A stretch of 64,000 nt of DNA, taken from positions 41,860,603 through 41,924,602 of the forward strand of contig NC_135715.1 in NCBI RefSeq assembly GCF_964656455.1, given 5' to 3'. Positions 55,491-64,000 of this stretch are shown piece by piece. The first letter of the stretch is position 1; every line of letters starts with the position of its first letter. This stretch comes from Halichoerus grypus. Its lineage: Eukaryota; Chordata; Mammalia; Carnivora; Phocidae. The position numbers were made by a program, and so were the translations under genes. The notes below the pieces were generated by a model, which had not been told where the DNA came from, ran no database searches, and was given only the letters and a program-made list of their open reading frames with translations.

Positions 55491-58202
55491 ATCAATTCAA
55501 AATGATTTTTACTCTCCTTCTCACAACCCCTCAAACCTTTTTAAGACACTATGGTCACCGAATGCATATATACTAGAAAGGGATCATATCCTTGTCTATC
55601 AAATTATTAATCTCCCTACTTTATCTCATCAAATTTCATTAATAGGATATTTGCCCTATAAGGTGTCACAAAGCTTTAGCCACTTCAAATCATGCATGGG
55701 TTGACAACTATCTGGATATCAAATTCTCATTTCGTGGATTTTCCTCTCCTATTCCTTTCAATGAATCCCTTAGACATTACATATGTAGTTCTGAAAAACT
55801 AGCTCTCTTGTTCAACAGTTTTAAAATGTCTCATTTTTCAACCAGAGTCACAAAAGTTCAATCTTATCCAGCACCAGGGTTTACTATTGATTAGCAAAGT
55901 ACACAAGAAAGGTGAAACCCAATATGCCACATTGAGAGGTCCTTAATCCATCAGAGTCAGCAACCTGAGTCTCCCATTTCCATACCGGGGTATGTTTTTT
56001 GGCATGGAGAGACAAGTAAGAATTGAGTACAGATGGAGGTGGCAAGGAGTTGTGGGATTTCCCAGTTTATATCTAAATACTATATTGTTGATGCATCCTA
56101 TTACTCTACAAATTGTTATCTACCCAGCTAAAAAAGCTCTTAGTTTAATATTAAGTGCATAGCAAACCTGCCAAATATTCTAGATGGTAAATTTTATCCT
56201 AAATGGTTGTAAAATATTCTAATTAGAGTCAACACTGCCACAGGCATTGAGTGGAGGTTAAAGGTTATACATAACTGTAAAAATTCATCATTTGATACAA
56301 CTGATTAAATTTGGATCCTTTATAGTGTGTATACCATACTTCAACAAAAAGTAAGCACACAGGTAGTGAGATAGGTAGGAAGGAAGTAAAGGAGGGAGGG
56401 AGGTAAACACAGACAGATGATCGATCAATAGATCTCCCAACAAAGTCACTGTGAGAGAGGTGAGGCAGAGAGAGAGAGAGAGAGAGGGATAGAAAGAATG
56501 AAAGTGTAAAGCATGGAGACAGAAATAGGAAATCAGACAGTAGGAACATTTTTCAAAGTGAAGCTTTACAGAATCTTGAGGAATTCCCTGTCAGAGGGAG
56601 TTAACAGTAGCACTCCTCTCCCCCTGCTTCTCTCTGCCATTCCTTGTCCCTCTGTTTTCTTGCTCCAAAAGCACTGTTTACAGAGTACACAAACTTTGTG
56701 AGAACCTGTATTCCTGATAATATACTCATATCTCCCTTCACATTTCAATTGTATTTTTACTAGAAATAAATTATTTTTAAAAAAATCTTTAAAAATATTA
56801 TTTCATAAGCAAGTTGGGTGGAAGGACAGAGCAAGTAACCTAACTAAAAAGCTCTTCTATTCCACTCTATCTCCCTAGTTTTCAGCCCTTTTATCTCTGG
56901 AAAACAAATGTTCTTTCTTAAGAATCCCTCAAAGTTTTACATTAGTTTTTCAGATTCTTCCACAACCCTTTACTTCTAAGTCGTCTTCAGTTTGCAGTGC
57001 AGGGAAGGCTGTCAGCAATTCACATTGTTTGTTTTGTTTTTGTCAGAAAGTGGGAAAATGTTACTTGGTTAAAATATCTGAAATGCATGTGGTAAAATGC
57101 TAATCTCAGTTTAAAATGAGGAGGGGTATATAGGTATTTCATTTTTTAAAATATTTTGCTTATATTTTAATTATTACAGCATTTTAAATAAAAATATAAA
57201 AATAACCATATTGGTAAGAATGGCAAGTGTTTATGAATACCTGTATATGATATGGTGGACAACTAATCAACAGAATATCTTATTGACTAGACATGGAGGA
57301 CAAGAAAAAAAGTACTAATACATTATATTTTATTTATAAGAGAAACTTATAAGGCTGCTGGCTGCACCATTAATCAAATTAGATAATAAAAGATGAAGAC
57401 TCTAAAAATGAGAACATGAACTCCAATTTTGACATATTTAATATGTGATACCTGTTAAATATTAAGAATATGACTTTTGATGGGCAATTAAAATGCTGAA
57501 TGGAAGCTCTAAAATGGGTAAATGTCAGAGATACAGATTTTTGGGGTTTTCTCATAAGTTGCAGTTAAATTTATCAAGGACAGGTTTTACAGCAAAAGAC
57601 AAGCACAAAACTTCTCATTTAAAACTTGAAGTATTTGCGTAAATTACTTTCCTTTTATGCTTTCTCTATTTTCAATATGTCCAGATTGGCAAAATAGCTC
57701 TATCATGCTTTGTTCCTTATTTAGATGTAATTTTATCTGGGTAGGATGCTCGGCTCCTTCTTGAAAATTTCCTCTTTCATTATTTGTTGTCTGAGGGAAA
57801 TTCTCTCTTCACAGTGACTTCTCCAGGATTCTATATAGCCCACTAGAATTCTGCACACAAGAATAGGGGCAAAATTCCAGCTTGTATCATAATAGCAATT
57901 CTATTTGCTTTGTTCTCTGTATATATATCTTTTTTAGGAATTTTAGGAGCAAATTTGGCATAAGAAACAAGTACATATTACCTGATTCTTGACAAAAATA
58001 TACTCAAAACAGCCTCTTAATATCATCCTACTTCATTAAAGTTTAATAAATAAGAATTAGTATGCTAAGGGTAATTTATAAGTATTTTGTTATACAAATT
58101 AATGAGGGCAGGCAAACAGAATTATATTTATTAGTAAACAACCTTACATCAATGGCTTTAATTTACACTGAGCTAGTATTTTCAACTTTAAAAATGAAAT
58201 AT
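55491..58202. other. Unassigned sequence without a recognised gene
   Basis: About 2.7 kb. It contains a (GGAG/GGAA) patch near 56375-56405 and a (GA)n run at 56464-56488, together producing a 94-codon serine/leucine-rich antisense frame that is not a gene. No exon, RNA gene or clear repeat family elsewhere. Confidence 0.35.
56464..56488. repeat. (GA)n microsatellite
   Basis: About eleven GA units, weakly interrupted at the left. Confidence 0.85.
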
Positions 58203-58408
58203 TAGGGGTGCCTGGGTGGCTCATTCAGTTAAGCGTCGAACTCTTGATTTCAGTTCAGGTCTCGATAGGGTTGTGAAATGGAGCCCCACGTCAGGCTCTA
58301 TGGTGGATGTGGAGCCTGCTTCAGATTCTCTTTCTCCCTCTCCCTCTGCCCTTTTCCCCCACACCCTCTCTCTCTCTCTTAAAAATATAATTTAAAAAAA
58401 TAAAAAAC
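58203..58408 (+). mobile_element. Can-SINE, sense, with 13-bp TSD
   Basis: It begins TAGGGGTGCCTGGGTGGCTC, an older subtype with CTCTTGATTTCAGTTCAGG, a CT-rich body and an A-rich tail. Exact repeat AAAAATGAAATAT lies at 58190-58202 and 58409-58421. Confidence 0.95.
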
Positions 58409-58421
58409 AAAAATGAAATAT

Positions 58422-59085
58422 GTATTTCCTATTTTCAAAAAAAGACAGTAATAACTAATTTTCTCCAAGTCTGCTTTTATTTTCAACCAACCCCAGAACA
58501 TCGAGGATATTTAACCATAGATAGAGAACATTAAATTAATTTTCCTCTTAATCTTTTTTGTGGTCATGAAACTATAATGGAAAGTCCCAGTATAGGGAAA
58601 GTCTGTTATAGAAAATATATTTAATATCCAGTCTAAAATATCATGAACATTTGATTTAGTATATATAACCACATCCATCTAACTACTCAATAAATTAGAA
58701 TTTGGTATCAACAGCAGATATTTAACTATCAGTTTTTACCATCTTATTATGACTTTAACACCAAAAAATAATGCAAAAATTTCTGGCATTTTACATGCCA
58801 CGGAATTATTTCATGATGTAGACCACTTTAAATCCAAGACCCTCTGAAATAAGATGCAGATGACTAATAACACAGATACTCATATTTGATCCCCACGATC
58901 TTGTAACTTTTTTCCCTAGAATTTTTTTTTCTGTTTCAATGTCTGAATTACAAGTACTTACCACCCATTAACTATTACTCTAATAAGGCTTCTTTCCTGA
59001 ACATTCTTACTTGAATCTCCATGCATTTCTTGGTACGGGTCCAAAATCTAGACTTAATTTTGCTTGTAAATAATATACAACTATG
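58422..59085. other. Unassigned AT-rich sequence
   Basis: No gene recognised. Confidence 0.4.
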
Positions 59086-59128
59086 CATGCTTTTTCTGTC
59101 TCTCAAATAAATAAAATATTTAAAAAAA
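59086..59128 (+). mobile_element. Probable Can-SINE tail fragment, sense
   Basis: 'tttttctgtctctcaaataaataaaatatttaaa' is the usual last 40 bases of a Can-SINE. Head and body are missing. Confidence 0.5.
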
Positions 59129-59129
59129 T

Positions 59130-59208
59130 GAAATCTTGCCATTTGCAACAACATAGATGGACCTAGAAGGTATAATGCTAAGTGAAATAAGTCAGTCAAA
59201 GAAAAGAA
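59130..59208 (+). mobile_element. LINE-1 ORF2-end/3' UTR snippet placed upstream of ORF2
   Basis: 'atgaaatcttgccatttgcaac', 'atagatggacctagaaggtataatgctaagtgaaataagtcagtca' is the junction of ORF2 end and 3' UTR. It sits directly before the RT region of the next element in the same orientation, and the same words recur at 61720-61800 in their proper place. Confidence 0.8.
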
Positions 59209-62105
59209 ATAATAACCAACACCACAGAAATACAAACAATTTTAAGAGAGTATTATGAAAAATTATATGCCAACAAATTAGACAACCTAGAAGAAATGGA
59301 TAAGTTCCTAGAAACATATAATCCACCAAAACTGAAGCGGTAAGAAATAGAAAATTTGGACAGACTAATTACCATCAATAAATTAAAGCAGTAATCAAAA
59401 AACTCCCAACAAACAAAAGTCTGGACCAGATGGCTTCACAGGCAAATTCCACCATGCATTTAAAGAAGAGTTAATACCTATTCTTCTCAAACTATTCCAA
59501 AAAATAGAAGAAGAAGGAAAATTCCCAAATTCATTCTACGAGACTAGTATTACCCTGATACCAAGACCAGATAAAGACACCATAAAAAAAAAAAAAAAAA
59601 GAGAACTACAGGCCCATATCTCTGATGAACATAGAAGCAAAAATTCTCAATGAAATACTAGCAAACCAAATCAATACATTAAAAAAAAAAATTCCTCACA
59701 ATCAAGTGGGATTTATTCACAGGATGCAAGGGTGGCTCAATATTTGCAAATCAATCAATGTGATACATCACATCAATAAGAGAAAGGATAAAATCATATG
59801 ATAATTTCAACGATTGCAGAAAAAGCATTTGAGAAAGTGCAACATCCATTCATGATAAAAACCCTCAACAAAGTAGGTTTAGAGGGGACACACCTAACCA
59901 TAATAAAGGCCGTATATGAAAAACCCACAACCAACAACATACTCAACAGGGAAAAAATGAGAACTATTTCCCTAAGGTCAGAACAAGACAAGGATGTCCA
60001 CTCTCACTTTTATTCAACATAGTACTGGACGTCATAGCTACAGCAATCAGACAACAAAAAGAAATAAAAGGCATCCAAATTAGCAAGGAAGAAGTACAAC
60101 TTTCATTATTTGCAGATGGCATGATACTATATATAGAAAACCCTAAAAACTCCACCAAAAAACTACTAATATTGATAAATGAATTCGGTAAAGTTGCAGG
60201 ATACAAAATCAACATACAGAAATCTGTTGCATTTTTATACATTAATAATTAAGCAGCAGAAAGAGAAATTAAGAAAACAATCCCATTTACAATTGCACCA
60301 AAAATAATAAAGTACCCAGGAATAAACTTAACCAAAGAGGTGAAAGACCTGTGCCCTGAAAACTATAAAACACTAAGGAAAGAAATTGAAGACAACACAA
60401 AAAAATGGAAATACATTACATGCTCATAAATTGGAAGAACAAATGTTGTTAAGATGTCTATACTACCTAAAGCAATCTACAGATGTAATGCAATCCCTAT
60501 TAAAATACCAACAACATTTTTCACAAAACTAGAACAATCCTAAAATTTGTATGGAACCACAAAAGCAGTCTTAAATAGCCAAAGCAATCTTACAGAAGAA
60601 AAACAAAACTAGAGATATCACTATTCCAGACTTCAAGTTATGCTACAAAGTGGAAGTAATCAAAACAGTATGGTACTAGCACAAAAGCAGACACATAGGT
60701 CCATGGAACAGAATAGAAAACCCAGAAATAAACCCACAATTATAAGGTCAGTTAATCTATAACAAAGGAGCAAAGAATGTGCAATGGGAAAAATAGTCTC
60801 TTCAACAAATGGCATTGGGAAAACTGGACAGCTACATGCAAAAGAATAAAACTGGTCCACTTCCTTATACCATACACAAAAATAAATTAAAAATGGATTA
60901 AAGACCTAAATGTGAGACATGAAACTATAAAAATTCTAGAAGGGAGCACAGGCAGTAATTTCTCTGCCATCAGCCATAGTAACATTTTTTTTTTTTTAAA
61001 GATATGTCTACTGAGGCAAGGGGAATAGAGGCAAAATTAACTATTGGGACCACATCCAAATGAAATGCTTCTGCACAGCCAGGGAAACAGTCAACAAAAC
61101 TAAAACACACCTTACTGAATGGGAGAAGATATTTGCAAATGACATATTCGATAAAGGGTTAGTATCCAAAACATATAAAGAACTTATAAAACTCAACACC
61201 CAAAAAACAAATAATCCAATTAAAAAATGGGCAGAAGACATGAACAGACATTTTTCCAAAGAAGACACACAGATGGCCAATAAACACATGAAAGATGCTC
61301 ATCATCACAGATCATCAGGGAAATGCAAATCAAAACTACAATGAGATATCACCTCACACCTGTCAGAATGGCTAAAAATCAACAACACGAGAAACAAAAA
61401 GTGTTGGCAAGAATGTGGAGAAAAAGGAGCCTTCATGCACTGCTGGGAATGCAAACTGGTACAGCCACTCTGGAAAACAATATGGGGATTCCTCATAAAG
61501 TTAAAAATGGGACTACCCTACAGTCCAGTAATTGCACTACTGGATATTTACCCAAAAAATACAAAACACTAATTCAAAGGGATACATGCACCCTTATGTT
61601 TATTACAGCATTATTTACAATAGCCAACATATGGAAGCAGCCCAAGTGTCCATCGATAAATGATGCATAAATACGTGGTGTATACATATATACAATGGTA
61701 GATTATTCAGCTATAAAAAAGGATGAAATCTTGCTATTTGCAACATCATGGATGAAGCTGGAGAGTATAATGCTAAGCTAAATAAGTTGGTTAGAAAAAG
61801 ACAAATACCACATGATTTCACTCATATGTGGAAATTAAAGAAAACAAAACAAATGAACAGAGATAAAGAGACAATTAAAAAATAAATAAAAAAAAACAGA
61901 CTCTTAAATAAAGAGAACAAGCTGGTGGTTGCCAGAGGAAAGGTTAGTAGGGGGAGGACTAAAATAGAAAAAGGGAATTAAGAATACACTTATCTTGATG
62001 AGCATTGAGAAATGTACAGAATTGTTGAATTATTATATTACACACCTGAAACTAATATTATAGTGTATGTTAATTATACTGAATAAAAATAATAAAAATT
62101 TAAAA
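59209..62105 (+). mobile_element. 5'-truncated LINE-1: ORF2 reverse transcriptase to 3' UTR, sense, inactive
   Basis: About 2.9 kb of carnivore LINE-1 with recognisable order. RT fingers lie at about 59420-59640 and the palm at 59790-60120. The C-terminal ORF2 region runs to about 61720 and the 3' UTR to 62105. The palm motif normally FADD is FADG here (60109-60120), losing the second catalytic aspartate. ORF2 is further split by stops and frameshifts into pieces of 66-115 codons (59798-60022, 61060-61344, 61323-61670). Endonuclease and ORF1 are missing. Confidence 0.93.
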
Positions 62106-62184
62106 ATTAAATATATAAAATTTAAAAGGCTAATCTTTATTTTTAAACTTTCTGTGTCTAATTCTTTTATGTGTCCTGCAAACG
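62106..62184. other. Unassigned spacer
   Basis: Short AT-rich sequence between the sense LINE-1 tail and the next antisense end. Confidence 0.4.
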
Positions 62185-62575
62185 GCACGTAATGTGATTT
62201 TTTTTGAGATATAATTGACATATAATATTGTATAAATTTAATGTGTACAACACAATGATACATGAAAATATTGTGAGATGATTACCACAGTAAATTTAGT
62301 TAACATCCATCACCTCCCATAGCTACATCTTTCTTGTAACAAGAACTTTTAAGATCTACTCTATTAGCTACTTATAAATATAAAATATAGTACTTTTAAC
62401 TATACTCATCATGTTATATGTCATATCCCCTGAATTTATCTTATAACTGAAAGTTTGCATATTTTGTTCTCATATACCCAATTCTACCACTTCCCTCCCT
62501 CCCCCACCCCCCCACCTCTAGCAACCACAAGTCTGAGTTTGGTACTTTTAGATTCCACACATAACTGAGATAAAT
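62185..62575 (-). mobile_element. Old LINE-1 3' UTR, antisense
   Basis: 'gatataattgacatataatattgta', 'gtgtacaacacaatgata', 'ttaacatccatcacctcccatag', 'cagttttaagatc'-type words, 'ccccacctctagcaaccacaagtctg' and 'gattccacacataactgagat' are the reverse complement of an L1MA-type 3' UTR. Confidence 0.85.
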
Positions 62576-63854
62576 GTGAAATACATCAGAAAAAGAAGGC
62601 AAATACAACATAACATCATTTACACAAAGAATCTAAAACAGTCAAACCCAACAGCATTTTGTGTATTTTTTTGGTCTAAATTTTTATCGTTGGTTGTACT
62701 ACAGCTATATCCATTTTGTGGTACAAAAATCTTTGGATACTACCTAGAGACTAGATAGGGGTTTTGTTGTCTTGTGGAGTCTGATGCCTACCTTCAAGAA
62801 ATTTCCTGCTATCACCTTGGTTTCCTCTCTTGAAAAAGAGATTTTTTTACAGAACTTAATTCCAAAAGGTGAAAAAGTAGGCAGTAATTTTAGATCAAAA
62901 GAATTAACAACTCATGCCATTTTCTGAATTGCTCCTTCTATCCTCAAGTTTCTTTATTTTCTGTGATAGAAGAGAAAGTTGTGGAATGTATCTTACACAC
63001 TATAGTTAATAAATCGACACAGAACTAAAGTTCACAGAACTGCTTGCCTAGTGAATTTATGGAATTAGTTTAAACACTACAGAAAATTTCTCACCATATG
63101 CTTTATGGACTTTCAATGCAGAAGAACACTAAACCTACATTATCTTTTGATCTTCAACTCATTGATTCTATTTTCTATGTTGAAATATTTAGTAGTGTCA
63201 ATGACTTCTGAGTACAAAACAAGACATGCAAAGAACACCTACAGAAAACATATTTGGGAAGAATTTTTACTACTTTTAGGTTGTGGCCCCTTTGACAATA
63301 CTTCAAATACTATGAATACCTCAGGCTATTGAGCAACAACCACTTCTACAGTCAAGATGGAATATTAAAATGTAACAATTTCTATTCAACTTATTTCAAC
63401 TTGTGATTGTAATCTCCCAGAGCTATACTATGTCAATTCCAGTTAATTTAGGAACTTAAAGAAATAAGAAACACTGAAGCAGACTTCAAAATAAGAAACT
63501 GAAATTTGGTTTTCTCATTTTCTTATCAAATACATACTTCATTTAGAAGTTACCGATGATATATTGATTGTCTCTGAATATATTTAAAATGTCTAGGATT
63601 TTGTAAATAATTTTAAAAAACACATATGCAATGTAATTTTGAAGTATAATTTTAGAGTTCTAAAAGTAATTCATGTTTGTTGTAGATTATATACCTAAAT
63701 AAATCAATATAAAAGAGAAATCAATATGGATGTTACATAAAATAAATAAATATTGATAATACTTTGGTCCATTTACTTCCATATTTTTTTCTATGAGAAC
63801 TGATCATTCTATTATTAAAATGTTACTACTCCATGCATAGGTATATCTTTTCTT
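62576..63854. other. AT-rich stretch without a recognised gene
   Basis: Frames of 60 and 75 codons (62576-62758, 63105-63332) have no recognisable domain. No repeat family seen. Confidence 0.4.
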
Positions 63855-64000
63855 AAAAATTTGTATTGACATATGATTGACATAATATTTTATTAGTTTT
63901 AGATGTACAACATAGTGGTGTAATATATACATCTATATTGTGAGATGAGCACTACAGTAAGTTTAGTTAACATCCATCATCACACAGTTATAAATTGTAT
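63855..64000 (-). mobile_element. LINE-1 3' UTR, antisense, cut by the window end
   Basis: 'tattgacatatgattgacataatattttattag', 'agatgtacaacatagtggtgtaa', 'gagatgagcactacagtaagtttagttaacatccatcat' is the start of another reverse-complemented LINE-1 3' UTR that continues past base 64000. Confidence 0.8.

Noticed and set aside
56265..56549. 94-codon serine/leucine-rich antisense frame with a signal-peptide-like start
   Set aside because: The serine/leucine run is the reading of a (GA)n microsatellite; no other support.
61323..61670. 115-codon frame as a host gene
   Set aside because: It is the C-terminal part of LINE-1 ORF2 in a broken copy.
1..64000. A defence system, biosynthetic cluster or other undescribed gene system
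   Set aside because: The window is repeat-rich mammalian DNA without coding clusters; the unusual content is retrotransposon rearrangement, not a gene system.

Overview
The window looks like carnivore, more exactly arctoid caniform (bear, seal or mustelid relative), non-coding nuclear DNA. The evidence is about seventeen tRNA-Lys-type Can-SINEs beginning with or close to GGGGCGCCTGGGTGGCTCAG, with the body and CT-rich end of the arctoid type. I saw neither the canid SINEC_Cf nor the felid form. LINE-1 copies have the 3' UTR I associate with caniform genomes. The species assignment is inference from memory of these families, not a search result.

I find no supported protein-coding exon, tRNA, rRNA or CRISPR, and no bacterial or viral gene cluster. 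The sequence is AT-rich throughout, and the longer open frames lie in LINE-1, SINE or LTR sequence or lack a real ATG near their start. The window is best read as a gene desert or the inside of a large intron.

Layout. 1-3.1 kb: old sense LINE-1 (3' end, then ORF1/ORF2 remnants) and a Can-SINE. 3.5-9.6 kb: antisense old LINE-1 pieces, three Can-SINEs and two CA microsatellites. 11.2-12.8 kb: a small local repeat array with a SINE, then a segment bracketed by an exact 25-bp direct repeat. 14-18.3 kb: old LINE-1 in both orientations, an unassigned ancient repeat and an MLT1-type LTR. 19.4-27 kb: a DNA-transposon fossil and long antisense old LINE-1 stretches. 29.9-35.2 kb: old LINE-1, then one LINE-1 insertion (31654-35141) that keeps both ends but is internally deleted and has an inverted middle; its 5' UTR is the only clearly GC-rich patch. 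36-41.6 kb: Can-SINEs, including one inside another. 42.5-48.8 kb: three short copies of the same LINE-1 3' end, each followed by extra sequence and a second A-rich tail, so each is a candidate 3' transduction. 49.2-55.5 kb: two MLT1-type LTRs in opposite orientation, a decayed endogenous-retrovirus pol fragment and an old LINE-1 end. 58.2-62.1 kb: a Can-SINE and a 2.9-kb 5'-truncated LINE-1 ORF2 with a changed reverse-transcriptase active site. 62.2-64 kb: two more antisense LINE-1 ends, the last running off the window.

No genes act together here; what can be read is the order of insertions. Target-site duplications (TSDs) support many young insertions. Family names are given from memory of consensus sequences and should be confirmed with RepeatMasker.
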